Shown: positions 1 to 9,114, numbered from the stretch's first letter. The stretch is DNA of 64,000 nt from Candidatus Hydrogenedentota bacterium (GCA_029565395.1 JAKQOG010000132.1:20675-84674), one strand, 5' to 3'. Notes: a model not told the origin generated them from the sequence alone. Numbers and translations: made by a program.

Positions 1-396
1 CCCCTCGTAAAAAGCATTTATGGGGCTTCTAAACAAGTGGTGGAGGTTATCTCGATACAGGAAAGCGGCGGCAATTATCAATCGGCGCTGTTGGTGGATT
101 TTCCGCGTCCCGGGATGAAAGCCTTTGCCTTTGTTACCGGCAAGATCCTTGTGAATGGGAATCAAGAGTATTACAAGGTGTTTGTACCTACTACGCCCAA
201 CCCCACCAGCGGTTATTTTGAGTTGGTAGAGCCCTCTCTGGTGGCCCAGAGCACCCTGGAAATGGAGGATATAGTCAAGAGTGTAGTTTCCGCTGGCATT
301 CTGACACCGGAGGTGGTTGATTTCGCTCCGGTAACGGCCAATCCTGACGCTCCCCTTCTGGAAGAGGATTCGGAAGACGAGGAAGAGGAGGAGTAA
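1..396 (+). CDS. DUF502 family membrane protein, C-terminal part (cut by window start)
   Basis: The reading frame is open to base 1, so the gene begins upstream of the window; about 131 residues are visible. Without its start it reads P-L-V-K-S-I-Y-G-A-S-K-Q, which matches the corresponding stretch of the next gene (I-P-L-V-A-T-I-Y-G-A-S-K-Q). Later it has the DUF502 signature F-V-P-T-T-P-N-P-T-S-G. It ends in a very acidic tail of Glu and Asp. DUF502 proteins are inner-membrane proteins of unknown function. The stop codon lies 6 bases before the next gene, which also has a GGAGG ribosome-binding site inside this gene's last codons, so the two paralogues are probably co-transcribed. Family assignment is confident; function is unknown. 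Confidence 0.85.
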   Translation, partial: PLVKSIYGASKQVVEVISIQESGGNYQSALLVDFPRPGMKAFAFVTGKILVNGNQEYYKVFVPTTPNPTSGYFELVEPSLVAQSTLEMEDIVKSVVSAGILTPEVVDFAPVTANPDAPLLEEDSEDEEEEE

Positions 397-402
397 ACAG
401 AG

Positions 403-1107
403 ATGGCGAAGCGAAAAAAGAAGAAAAAGCTGACCCTATGGGGTCAAGTCAAGCAATTGCTGCGGACGCGCATACTTTCCGGCTTTCTATTGATTGTACC
501 CCTGGGCATTACCGTTTTCGTCATTAATTTTTTGTATGAATTTACCGTTGGGCGGATTACCCCCGTTACCGAGCGGTTTTTCGGGCATCTGCCCAGTTTC
601 ACGGTACCGGTCATTTCGATTTTTCTGTTTGCTGGGGTGTTGTATGGGGTCGGGATAATCGCTACGGCGGTGGTGGGGCGGCGCCTTATCGGCTTGGCGG
701 AAAGCATTATCCAGCGCATTCCGTTGGTGGCCACTATTTACGGTGCTTCCAAGCAAATTGTAGAGACTGTGTCTTTTCAGGACACCGGTTCCAACATGAA
801 AGCGGCTGTATTCATTGAATTCCCCTGTAAAGGCATGAAAGCGATTGGATTTCTCACAGGGAAAATGAAGACTTCCGATGGGTGCGAGTTTTACAAAGTA
901 TTCGTTCCGACTACACCCAACATCAGCGTTGGCCTGTTTCAATTGTGTGCTCCGGAAGATGTCTACCGGTGTGGTTTGTCGGTTGAGGAAGCCCTCAAGA
1001 TGCTGGTTTCGCTGGGCATTATCGCGCCTGACACACTTCAACTCGTCCCCATGTCACAAGCTTTGGAATCACCATTGCTTGAGAGCGCGGAAGTCAACGA
1101 GGAGTGA
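403..1107 (+). CDS. DUF502 family membrane protein
   Basis: A 234-residue paralogue of the gene just upstream. After a Lys-rich start it has two membrane segments, at about residues 26-50 and 66-92, followed by a conserved soluble domain containing I-Y-G-A-S-K-Q near residue 110, F-P-C-K-G-M-K-A-I-G and V-F-V-P-T-T-P-N-I-S-V-G. These are the family's hallmark positions. The length fits a complete DUF502 protein. The ATG at 403 follows a GGAGG sequence at the end of the previous gene. The stop codon is separated by one base from the ATG of the acyltransferase gene, indicating an operon of three. No biochemical role is established for the family. Confidence 0.88.
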   Translation: MAKRKKKKKLTLWGQVKQLLRTRILSGFLLIVPLGITVFVINFLYEFTVGRITPVTERFFGHLPSFTVPVISIFLFAGVLYGVGIIATAVVGRRLIGLAESIIQRIPLVATIYGASKQIVETVSFQDTGSNMKAAVFIEFPCKGMKAIGFLTGKMKTSDGCEFYKVFVPTTPNISVGLFQLCAPEDVYRCGLSVEEALKMLVSLGIIAPDTLQLVPMSQALESPLLESAEVNEE

Positions 1108-1108
1108 A

Positions 1109-2272
1109 ATGACCGATTCTGTAAAATCCCCCCAAAAAATTTCTTCCCACAATCCGAAGAAACCAGCGTCTCAGCAGATCTCTGGCACTCGCTGGATGTC
1201 CGTGGATGCGCTTCGCGGGTTTGACATGCTGTGGATTGTCGGAGCCGCCGGGCTGGTGACCGCGCTGAACAAGGCCAGCGGCGGTCGGGGCATTTTGCAT
1301 CAATGCGCGGAGCAGTTGAAGCATAAAGATTGGGAAGGATTTGCCTTTTACGATCTTATTTTCCCATTGTTTGTATTTATTGTGGGAATTTCACTGGTTT
1401 TTTCGCTTGGGCGGATTGTGGCGCAGGAAGGCAAAACCAAGGCTCATATACGGCTATTCCGGCGGGCGCTGATTCTATTCATCCTGGGCATTCTGTATTC
1501 CGGGGGATTCACCAATCTCTGGCCGGATATCCGGATTATGGGGGTGTTGCAACGGCTTGCGCTGTGCTATCTCTTTGGCGGGTTATTGTTCATTCATTTT
1601 GAGTGGCGCGGATTGCTTGCGGCGTGTTTAACACTCCTGATCGGGTACTGGATGGTTATGAGTTTTATTCCCGCGCCGGGCCAGTCTCAGGTCTCTTTTG
1701 CTCCGGATCAAAACCTGGCCAATTATATTGATCTGCATTTTCTGCCAGGCCGCTTGCATGACAAGACATGGGATCCGGAGGGTATTCTCAGCACGTTTCC
1801 GGCCGTGGCCACATGCCTGCTGGGCGTATTCGCCGGATTAATTATTCAAAGCACTTCTTTGAGCAGTTCGAAAAAACTGTTGATCTTCATCGGCGGGGGC
1901 GCCGCTCTGGCCGCCCTGGGTTTTTTATGGGGGCTCCAGTTTCCTGTAATCAAGAAGATCTGGACGTCGTCGTATGTGCTGGTGGCTGGCGGATATAGTT
2001 GCATGTTGCTTGGGGTGTTTTATTTGATTGTGGACGTTTGGAAATTTCAGCTTTGGGCGCGGCCCCTGGTGTGGGTAGGCAGTAACGCGCTGGCGATTTA
2101 TCTTGCGCGGAATATTGTGGATTTCCATGCGCTGGCGTTGCGCTTTGCCGGGGGAAATGTGCAACAACTCTTCGGTGTGTATGGCGACCTTGTAGTAAAC
2201 ATCGTTTCTTTGGGATTTACGTTGTTGCTGGCATGGTACCTCTATCGCAAGCAAATTTTTCTGAGGATCTGA
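1109..2272 (+). CDS. HGSNAT/NagX-like membrane acyltransferase (DUF5009/DUF1624 type)
   Basis: Multi-pass membrane protein of 387 residues. The frame is open further upstream, but the ATG at 1109, one base after the upstream stop codon, gives the natural start; the extra upstream frame overlaps the DUF502 gene. Early motifs R-W-M-S-V-D-A-L-R-G-F-D-M and F-Y-D-L-I-F-P-L-F-V-F-I-V-G are the hallmarks of the family that includes human heparan-alpha-glucosaminide N-acetyltransferase and bacterial NagX. About ten hydrophobic segments follow. Members are thought to move an acetyl group across the membrane onto a sugar amine or hydroxyl. The substrate here is unknown; the many glycosidases nearby make a glycan-derived sugar plausible, which is inference. 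Confidence 0.82.
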   Translation: MTDSVKSPQKISSHNPKKPASQQISGTRWMSVDALRGFDMLWIVGAAGLVTALNKASGGRGILHQCAEQLKHKDWEGFAFYDLIFPLFVFIVGISLVFSLGRIVAQEGKTKAHIRLFRRALILFILGILYSGGFTNLWPDIRIMGVLQRLALCYLFGGLLFIHFEWRGLLAACLTLLIGYWMVMSFIPAPGQSQVSFAPDQNLANYIDLHFLPGRLHDKTWDPEGILSTFPAVATCLLGVFAGLIIQSTSLSSSKKLLIFIGGGAALAALGFLWGLQFPVIKKIWTSSYVLVAGGYSCMLLGVFYLIVDVWKFQLWARPLVWVGSNALAIYLARNIVDFHALALRFAGGNVQQLFGVYGDLVVNIVSLGFTLLLAWYLYRKQIFLRI

Positions 2273-2309
2273 TGATTGTTCACTTAACACCAGTGACTAG
2301 GAACATATC

Positions 2310-4469
2310 ATGGTAAGAGATTATCCCCGTGTTCTCGTGTTTTTCGCTCTTTTGCTCCTTTCGTGCATTTCGTATGGAGAGAGCACTATGCGCGATTGCA
2401 CAACGTTCCAATCCGCTGCCGTATATAGGCCGGAACTCGATATTGGTTCGGATGTGGCGATGGTGTATGCATGCGGGCCGGGTTTTGCAGAGCGGGCTGA
2501 CGGGTGGCGTGCCAATGGATATGGGATCAGCATGATGACAGGAATAGCGTGGGGAGGCTATGATGACTACTACATGGTGGATGGCGTGTTTAAGAAGGAG
2601 GAAGTGCAAACGACTAAAACCGGTAAACTCTATATGCATGGCAACAGTACGACGGTGGGCTACAATGTGCCCAGCGATGCGTATATCGAGTACATCAAGC
2701 GCAAAATAGAGCCAGTGGTGGACTACGGGGTTCAGGCGATCTATCTGGAAGAGCCGGAATATTGGGCGGAAACAGGGTGGAGTGAAGCCTTTAAGAAAGA
2801 ATGGGAAGGTTTTTATGGCGAGCCGTGGCAAGCGCCGGATTCCAGCCCGGACGCGCAATACCGCGCCAGCAAACTGAAATATGAGCTGTATTTCAAGGCA
2901 TTGCGCGAGGTATTTAAGCACGCCAAGGAACGCGCCCGCGCCCAAGGAAAAACCATCGAGTGTCATGTGCCGACGCACAGCCTGATCAACTATGCGCAAT
3001 GGCGGATTGTAAGCCCGGAATCCTACTTGATGGAATTGGCGGAAGCGGATGGCTATATCGCACAGGTATGGACCGGCACCGCGCGTTCACGCAATGTGTA
3101 TAAAGGCGTGGTTAAAGAACGTACCTTCGAAACGGCTTATCTGGAATATGGGCAAATGCTGGGCATGGTTCGTCCTACCGGCCGCAAGGTTTGGTTTTTG
3201 GCGGATCCGGTAGAAGACAACCCCAACCGCAGTTGGAACGATTACAAGAAGAATTATGAATGCACCATCATTGCCTCGTTAATGTGGCCGGAGGTATACC
3301 GGTTTGAAGTCATGCCGTGGCCGGATCGCATTTTCCAAGGGACATATCCCAAGGTGGATTTAGATTCGGCCTCGAACGAACGCGAAGGCATTCCCGCGGA
3401 ATACGCGACCCAACTGCTCACGGTAATCAATGCGCTTAACGATATGAACCAATCCGAGGTGAAGTACGAGACGGGATCGCGCGGCATTGGCATGATGGTT
3501 TCAGACACCTTGATGTTTCAGCGTGCGGAACCCATGCCGAGCGATGCGCATCTGGGCTCGTTTTTTGGCTTGGCCATGCCTTTGGTGAAGCATGGCGTGC
3601 CGGTGGAGATAGTTCAATTGGAAACGGTCACTCATCCCAGCACGCTTGTGCCCTTTAGGGTGATCCTGCTCACCTATGAAGGCCAGAAACCGTTAACGCC
3701 GGAATATCATGAGGCACTGGCCGCGTGGGTGAAGAACGGCGGAGCATTGATCTATATTGGGGATGAGTCTGACCCTTACAATCATGTGCGGGAATGGTGG
3801 AACAACCAGGGGCAGAATACAGCTATGCCCCAAGCCGACCTGTTTATGCGCCTGGGCATCACTCGCGCCGCGTATAGCGAACCGGAAGCGGCAGGCAAAG
3901 GTTTTGTGCGGATCTTTTCTGAAAAACCCCGGCAACTGGCGCGCTATGACTATGGGGCGCAGAAAGTAATTGAACTGGCCGCGGAAATGTGTGAACGGCT
4001 TGGCGAACCTTTGCGCATGCAGAACTATTTAAAGATTCAGCGTGGGCCATATATAGTAGCGTCAGTATTGGACGAATCAGTTTCCGATGCGCCGCTTGCC
4101 ATTGAGGGCCGCTTTATCGATCTGTTTGACGCGGCATTACCATTTGTTTCCAAGCGTTTATTACATCCCAATGAACGCTGCCTCCTGTATGATCTTGATT
4201 GGGTGGGAAAGCAAGGAATGCGCGCCAGAGTGGTGGCCTCGGCCGCGCGGGTACGGCATGAAACTGTATCCGAACAGAGCATTCGTTTCGTGGTTCGGGG
4301 CCCGAAGGCTACCACGGCCCAGGTCTGTGTTCTGTTGCCGAATGCGCCCAAACAGTTAACGGCCTCGCCTGCAATTCCCTTTGAACAGACCTGGGATGCG
4401 GCGAGTTCAACCCTGCATTTATCCTATGAGAATACCGCGCAGGATATTGCTTTTGAGGTGTCTCTCTGA
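2310..4469 (+). CDS. Secreted glycosidase-like protein with TIM-barrel and GATase-like regions
   Basis: A 719-residue exported protein with an N-terminal signal peptide (hydrophobic core V-L-V-F-F-A-L-L-L-L-S-C near residue 10). The N-terminal half has barrel-like segments with paired acidic residues, for example A-I-Y-L-E-E-P-E-Y-W near residue 150, which are candidate catalytic carboxylates. The segment around residues 440-500, with V-I-L-L-T-Y-E-G and W-V-K-N-G-G-A-L-I-Y-I-G, resembles the glutamine-amidotransferase-like domain found in GH42 beta-galactosidases. A beta-sandwich-like C-terminus follows. It starts 37 bases after the acyltransferase gene with an AGGA ribosome-binding site and may share its transcript. 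I cannot place it in a numbered GH family, so the glycosidase role is inferred from layout. Confidence 0.55.
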   Translation: MVRDYPRVLVFFALLLLSCISYGESTMRDCTTFQSAAVYRPELDIGSDVAMVYACGPGFAERADGWRANGYGISMMTGIAWGGYDDYYMVDGVFKKEEVQTTKTGKLYMHGNSTTVGYNVPSDAYIEYIKRKIEPVVDYGVQAIYLEEPEYWAETGWSEAFKKEWEGFYGEPWQAPDSSPDAQYRASKLKYELYFKALREVFKHAKERARAQGKTIECHVPTHSLINYAQWRIVSPESYLMELAEADGYIAQVWTGTARSRNVYKGVVKERTFETAYLEYGQMLGMVRPTGRKVWFLADPVEDNPNRSWNDYKKNYECTIIASLMWPEVYRFEVMPWPDRIFQGTYPKVDLDSASNEREGIPAEYATQLLTVINALNDMNQSEVKYETGSRGIGMMVSDTLMFQRAEPMPSDAHLGSFFGLAMPLVKHGVPVEIVQLETVTHPSTLVPFRVILLTYEGQKPLTPEYHEALAAWVKNGGALIYIGDESDPYNHVREWWNNQGQNTAMPQADLFMRLGITRAAYSEPEAAGKGFVRIFSEKPRQLARYDYGAQKVIELAAEMCERLGEPLRMQNYLKIQRGPYIVASVLDESVSDAPLAIEGRFIDLFDAALPFVSKRLLHPNERCLLYDLDWVGKQGMRARVVASAARVRHETVSEQSIRFVVRGPKATTAQVCVLLPNAPKQLTASPAIPFEQTWDAASSTLHLSYENTAQDIAFEVSL

Positions 4470-4555
4470 TACTTGGTACAATAGGCTTTCTTGGATGGTT
4501 GCCCCCAGCCTCTCACCGGCAAGGGTGGGAGGGGCCGGAAATTCCGGTGTCTACG

Positions 4556-4584
4556 TTGTGCGGAAAGCGGAATTTTGTTAGACT
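4556..4584 (+). promoter_or_regulatory. Candidate sigma-70 promoter of tex
   Basis: TTGTGC, a 17-base spacer and TAGACT preceded by TG at the extended -10 position. It lies about 45 bases upstream of the tex start codon in the gap after the glycosidase-like gene. The boxes are imperfect, so this is a weak call. Confidence 0.35.
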
Positions 4585-4629
4585 TCCCAGATATCCCGCC
4601 AACCGGTTTTGTGTGAATTGGAGTAGAAC

Positions 4630-7206
4630 ATGATCGAACAGAAGTTCGTGGATCGTATTGCCGTGGAAGTGTCCGTGCGGCCTGAACAAGCCGCAGCGGC
4701 CATTCAATTGCTTGACAAGGGCGCCACCGTTCCCTTTGTCGCCCACTATCGCAAAGACAGCACGGGCGGTCTTGATGAAGCGGTGTTGGAACGCATTGAA
4801 GAGCGCAACGCCTATTTTACAGCGCTGAGCAACCGGCGCAATGCGGCCATAGACAATATCGGGAAGCAGGGCAATCTCACGGAAGAGCTTCGGCATCGGC
4901 TGGATAACTGCTTTGATCAATTGGAATTGGAAGATCTTTACCTGCCGCATAAAAAACAGCGGCGGAGCAAAGCCAGCATCGCGCTGGATCAAGGTTTGGA
5001 GCCTCTGGCGGCGTTCTTATGGTCGCAAATGCCTATCGGCGTTCCCATTGAGGAATTTGCAGAATCGTTCGTTAACTCAGAGAAATCCATTAGTTCTCCC
5101 GAAGAAGCCTTGCTGGGCGCCCAAAATATCCTTGCGGACCGCATTGCCGCAGATGCGGCAACCCGGGCCGTCCTGCGCCAGTACATGTTGGAAAAGGGCA
5201 CTATCCAATCTTCTGCGACGAAAAACGCTCAGGAGCAGAAAGCACGTTTTGCCCCCTTCTACCAGTTTTCGGAGCCGGTGAAAAGCATCTCCCCCGCCAA
5301 ATTATTGACCTTGCTGCGGGGAACGCGCTTGGGCGTACTCCGCATGGATCTTGTTATTGATGATGCAGAAATGATAAACACGCTGGCGGGGGGATATGTA
5401 AAGGAATCGGGGTCTGTTTTCGAACCTTTCCTTCGGGCTGCCGTGGAAGATGCGTACAAGCGTCTTCTGCGCCCGGCCATTGAAAACGAAGTGGTTGGAA
5501 TTATCCGGGCCCGCGCGGATGAAGAGACGGTCAAAATCCTTCGAGAAAATCTTGAGCATGTGTTGATGTCACCCGCTGCCGGGCCGATTCCGGTAATGGG
5601 TGTGGATCCCGGTCCGCGCACCGGCATCCAAATGGCGGTGGTGGATGGGGTGGGCGCTTTCCTGGAATCTGCCGTGGTCATGCTGACAGAGCAAGAAGAA
5701 GAACGCGCTGCCGCCGAGCAGACGGTGGTCGATTTAATCGCCAAACACAATGTTCGCGGGATTGCCATTGGAAACGGGGCAGGCACGCGCGATGCCGCGC
5801 GTTTCATCGGCGCGGCGCTCAAGAGGCTGCCCGGCAAGCCGCCGTTTTTCGTGTTTATAAGCCATCCTGCCGGAGCCGCCTATGCCACCTCTAAACTCGG
5901 AATGCAGGAGTTTCCCGAAATGGATGTGACCATGCGCGGCGCGGTATCTCTTGCACGGCGGTTGCAGGATCCGCTGGTCGAACTCCTCCGTCTGGAACCG
6001 CGCAACATTGCCACGGGTCAACACCAATTCGATGTAAACCAACGCGTATTGCGGGAAGCGCTTTACAAGACAATCGTATCCTGTGTAAACCGTATTGGCG
6101 CGGACATCAACACGGCCTCCGTGGATGTGCTTCGTTACATTAGCGGCCTGCAAATGGGCACGGCACAGAATATTGTGGAATTCCGGTCGAAAAATGGCGG
6201 TTTCCGTTCCCGTGCGCAACTGATGGAAGTTTCCGGCATTGGTGAAAAGACCTACGAACAATGTGCGGCCTTTTTGTGCATTCCCAATGGGGAACAGTGT
6301 CTGGATAAGACGCGGATTCATCCCGAAGCGTATCCGATTGTTGAAAAAATGGCCACGGAACTGGGTGTGCCTGTCTCTACTTTGCTTGGAAACCGCGAAT
6401 TAGTATCCAAGATCGATATGGGTATGTATGCCACAGAATTCATTGGACCGCTTGCGATGGCTGACTTGCGCGAGGAACTGATTGGCGCCCGGCCGGATCA
6501 ACGTCCAGAGTTTCATGCGCTAAAACATATTGACGGCGTTTATGATATTCAGGATTTGGAAGAAGGCATGGAAGCAGAAGGCGTGGTTACCCATGTGACG
6601 GATTTTGGCGCCTTCGTGGATATCGGCGTCCGGCAGGATGGACTCATTCATCTCTCCGAACTCGCCAACCGTTTTATTCGCAATCCCCGGGAATATATCA
6701 AGATCGGCGACATGGTACGGGTAAAAGTGATTAAGGTGGATAAGGAATCCCGGCGTATTTCCCTCTCGCGAAAAGCAATGTTGACTCAGCCCCGCCGGCA
6801 CCAATCCGTTTCAAGGCCGCAGCCTGTGGAAGGTGAAGCAGAAACAACTCACGAAGAACGTAAACCACGACGGCCCCATGACGGGGACCGGCCCCGCTCC
6901 GATATGCGCCGCAGGGACGGTCAGCGGGATGAACGCCGCGAACGGACCGAACGCCCGCCCCGGACGGATCGTGGGGAACGCCGTGAACGGTCCGAGCGGC
7001 CCGAAAGACGGGAACCCGCAACAGCACGTTCTGATGGTGAGCATCATAAAGAATCCCGGCCGCGGCGTCCTGAAAAACGGGACCGTAAAGGATCGCCACG
7101 TACAGGTCAACCACTCAGCACGGCTCGTTCTGGAGATGGTGATCGGCTCCTGAATACCCAACTAGCGGATCAATTGGCTGCCTTGCGGGATCGCTTTGGT
7201 TCCTGA
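4630..7206 (+). CDS. tex: Tex family RNA-binding S1 protein with long basic tail
   Basis: An 858-residue homologue of the transcription accessory protein Tex. The N-terminal helical region begins with the typical V-P-F-V-A-H-Y-R-K-D motif. A YqgF/RNase-H-like domain starts near residue 320 (V-M-G-V-D-P-G-P-R-T-G). Helix-hairpin-helix repeats follow around residues 500-560 (L-M-E-V-S-G-I-G-E-K-T-Y), then one S1 domain at about residues 644-716 (G-V-V-T-H-V-T-D-F-G-A-F-V-D-I-G). The usual family length is about 720-780; here roughly 140 extra residues rich in Arg, Glu, Pro and Asp follow the S1 domain. Tex binds nucleic acid and affects transcription. GGAG sits 7 bases before the ATG. Confidence 0.95.
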   Translation: MIEQKFVDRIAVEVSVRPEQAAAAIQLLDKGATVPFVAHYRKDSTGGLDEAVLERIEERNAYFTALSNRRNAAIDNIGKQGNLTEELRHRLDNCFDQLELEDLYLPHKKQRRSKASIALDQGLEPLAAFLWSQMPIGVPIEEFAESFVNSEKSISSPEEALLGAQNILADRIAADAATRAVLRQYMLEKGTIQSSATKNAQEQKARFAPFYQFSEPVKSISPAKLLTLLRGTRLGVLRMDLVIDDAEMINTLAGGYVKESGSVFEPFLRAAVEDAYKRLLRPAIENEVVGIIRARADEETVKILRENLEHVLMSPAAGPIPVMGVDPGPRTGIQMAVVDGVGAFLESAVVMLTEQEEERAAAEQTVVDLIAKHNVRGIAIGNGAGTRDAARFIGAALKRLPGKPPFFVFISHPAGAAYATSKLGMQEFPEMDVTMRGAVSLARRLQDPLVELLRLEPRNIATGQHQFDVNQRVLREALYKTIVSCVNRIGADINTASVDVLRYISGLQMGTAQNIVEFRSKNGGFRSRAQLMEVSGIGEKTYEQCAAFLCIPNGEQCLDKTRIHPEAYPIVEKMATELGVPVSTLLGNRELVSKIDMGMYATEFIGPLAMADLREELIGARPDQRPEFHALKHIDGVYDIQDLEEGMEAEGVVTHVTDFGAFVDIGVRQDGLIHLSELANRFIRNPREYIKIGDMVRVKVIKVDKESRRISLSRKAMLTQPRRHQSVSRPQPVEGEAETTHEERKPRRPHDGDRPRSDMRRRDGQRDERRERTERPPRTDRGERRERSERPERREPATARSDGEHHKESRPRRPEKRDRKGSPRTGQPLSTARSGDGDRLLNTQLADQLAALRDRFGS

Positions 7207-7311
7207 GACACACCCTCCCTTGTTTTTCCTTGTTCACGGGAAAAAAGCTGGAAGCATTTTCCAGGGATTCTGCGCAATCTGTTTAAACTGAAAAAATAGC
7301 ATACAGAGTCC

Positions 7312-7338
7312 TTGACATTTACCCCTGACTATGATAAT
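7312..7338 (+). promoter_or_regulatory. Promoter of the DksA-type gene
   Basis: A consensus TTGACA at 7312-7317 is followed by GATAAT at 7333-7338 (15-base spacer; ATAATT at 16 is the alternative). Because the -10 box overlaps the first possible in-frame ATG at 7331, translation must begin downstream, which supports the start at 7430 and a leader of about 85 bases. Confidence 0.55.
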
Positions 7339-7429
7339 TTACCGCGCCTTGGAATGGCGGGTGTATCGCCGATTCACGGGAGTAGATGAAATAGGCGGGG
7401 CGAGGCCCAGGAAAATGGAGACTGGGGCC

Positions 7430-8053
7430 ATGAAGAAAAAAGTGGTAAAAAAGAACGTCAGGACGGCCAAGAAGAAAGATGTGAAAAAGATGGCCCAAAA
7501 GGCTGTTACGAAGAAAAGTACAGCCAAGGCCGTTAAACGCAAGGCGGTGGCCGTAAAGAAACCAGTGGCCAAACCGGCGGTTAAACCGGCGCCCAAGCCC
7601 TCCAAAGCAGCGCCCCCCAAAGCAGTGGAAAAACCGGCAGCTAAGGAAGCAGTAAAGTCTGAAAGCAGTATGACAAAACCAGAATTAAAGAAATTTGAGA
7701 AGTTGTTGTTAGATGAACGAAATCGATTAACAGGGAGTATTCGCACTATCGAGGAAGCCAGCCGCATGGAGGCGGGCCGCGACAAGGATGGCGATTTGGC
7801 CAGCTACGCGGAAACTGGGACGGATAATTTTGAATTGGAGACAGCGTTAAATATTGCCAGTGGAGAATCGGAATGGCTGCGCAATATTGACGAAGCCCTG
7901 CAAAGGATCGAAACGGGATCGTACGGCATTTGCGAACGGTGTGAGCAGCCCATCGTGAAGAAGCGGCTTGAAGTATTTCCTTCCGCGCGCTATTGTATTA
8001 AATGTCAGTCGGAATATGAAAAAGAACACCGCAATGAAGCCCAATTGATGTAA
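7430..8053 (+). CDS. DksA/TraR-type C4 zinc-finger protein with histone-H1-like N-terminus
   Basis: A 207-residue protein in two parts. Residues 1 to about 75 are almost entirely Lys, Ala, Val and Pro (runs such as K-P-A-V-K-P-A-P-K-P), resembling bacterial histone-H1-like tails. The remainder is a DksA/TraR domain: a helical hairpin, then the zinc finger G-I-C-E-R-C near residue 166 and R-Y-C-I-K-C about 20 residues later, giving four Cys ligands. DksA-like proteins bind in the RNA polymerase secondary channel. An ATG at 7331 is in frame but lies in the promoter; ATG 7430 has GGAG 9 bases upstream. The tail could add non-specific DNA binding, which is inference. Confidence 0.85.
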   Translation: MKKKVVKKNVRTAKKKDVKKMAQKAVTKKSTAKAVKRKAVAVKKPVAKPAVKPAPKPSKAAPPKAVEKPAAKEAVKSESSMTKPELKKFEKLLLDERNRLTGSIRTIEEASRMEAGRDKDGDLASYAETGTDNFELETALNIASGESEWLRNIDEALQRIETGSYGICERCEQPIVKKRLEVFPSARYCIKCQSEYEKEHRNEAQLM

Positions 8054-8146
8054 GCATTTTGCGAAGGCCCGTTGGGGCTCATTACAACGTATCAGAAGAG
8101 AACTCCGCAGGTATAAAGGGCGGTAATACAGGTTGTCCTTTCGTAT

Positions 8147-8998
8147 ATGCACCCAATTTTGCTTGAAATCGGACCGATCAAACTCCATTGTTATGGCTTG
8201 ATGATCGCCATCGGATTTCTCGCCGCCATTTTCATGGTGCAGCGGGACGTGAAAAAAATGGGGCTGGATCCAAAATTTGTCAGTGAAATGGGATTTGTGG
8301 CGCTGATCCTGGGCATTGCCGGCACCCGGATTCTATATATCCTGATGTATCCGCAGGAATTCTCCTGGTCCAGGCCCTGGGAATGGTTTGCGGTATGGCA
8401 GGGGGGGCTGGTTTTCCAGGGCGCAATTCCCATCACCTTCCTCTATGCCTACCTGGAAATGAAACGCCGCGGAATTCCCTTCTGGAAGGTCGTGGATTCC
8501 GGCATCCCGTCGCTGGCGCTGGCCCAGGGATTCGGGCGTATCGGATGTTTCTTGAACGGCTGCTGTTATGGGTATGTGTCGGAAACGCTTCCGTGGGCCG
8601 TGCGCTTCCCTCCGGGGCGGCCTGTATTCCAATCGCAAATAGGCCTGACCCCCATGCCCGACGGCTGGTCGCATCCCGTGCATCCCACTCAGCTTTACAG
8701 CGCTTTCCTGCTCTTTGCTATTTGCATTATTCTGCTGATCCTACGCGCCAAATGGCATCCCTTCCCGGGGTTTACCATGCCTATCTACCTGATCCTGTAT
8801 GGAATGAAGCGCTTCACCGTAGAGATGTTCCGGGGCGACCTTAATCCTACAGACCTTGGGTTTGGCTTTTTGTCCAATCAACAGGTCTTTGCGATCATCA
8901 TGTTCCTGTTGGGCATATGGTTGTTCTTTTTCCTGCGCAGTTTGAACCGCCTCCCCGCGCCAGAACCTGCCCCGCAACGCACCAACAAGAAGAAATGA
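8147..8998 (+). CDS. lgt: Prolipoprotein diacylglyceryl transferase
   Basis: A 283-residue inner-membrane enzyme that transfers diacylglycerol from phosphatidylglycerol to the lipobox Cys of prolipoproteins, the first step of lipoprotein maturation. The start M-H-P-I-L-L-E-I-G-P-I is typical. The family signature is G-R-I-G-C-F-L-N-G-C-C-Y-G near residue 130, with the essential Arg inside it. H-P-T-Q-L-Y follows near residue 180. About seven membrane segments are visible and the C-terminus is Lys-rich. The ribosome-binding site is weak. It lies 93 bases after the DksA-type gene and is convergent with the sialidase gene. Several lipoproteins in this window (TPR, CocE-like, GH20, lyase-like) would be its substrates. 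Confidence 0.95.
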   Translation: MHPILLEIGPIKLHCYGLMIAIGFLAAIFMVQRDVKKMGLDPKFVSEMGFVALILGIAGTRILYILMYPQEFSWSRPWEWFAVWQGGLVFQGAIPITFLYAYLEMKRRGIPFWKVVDSGIPSLALAQGFGRIGCFLNGCCYGYVSETLPWAVRFPPGRPVFQSQIGLTPMPDGWSHPVHPTQLYSAFLLFAICIILLILRAKWHPFPGFTMPIYLILYGMKRFTVEMFRGDLNPTDLGFGFLSNQQVFAIIMFLLGIWLFFFLRSLNRLPAPEPAPQRTNKKK

Positions 8999-9114
8999 GT
9001 AACTATAAAATTTTTGCGGTTTGGGTCCTTCCTCGACTTGTCTTCTGTCAGCTTGTTCACCGTGTCAGAGATGTTGGACACGTCTGGCATCTGGACAGCG
9101 GGAACTAAATCTCG

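Noticed and set aside
7244..7276. CTGGAA/TTCCAG hairpin after tex as the tex terminator
   Set aside because: The T-run is on the minus-strand side only, so it would not end plus-strand transcription from tex.
7331..7429. Upstream start of the DksA-type gene at 7331
   Set aside because: The ATG lies in the -10 box of the likely promoter and has no ribosome-binding site; the ATG at 7430 has one.
9061..9082. Hairpin CGTGTC/GACACG between lgt and the sialidase gene as a terminator
   Set aside because: The stem is short with a 10-base loop and no T-run follows on either strand.
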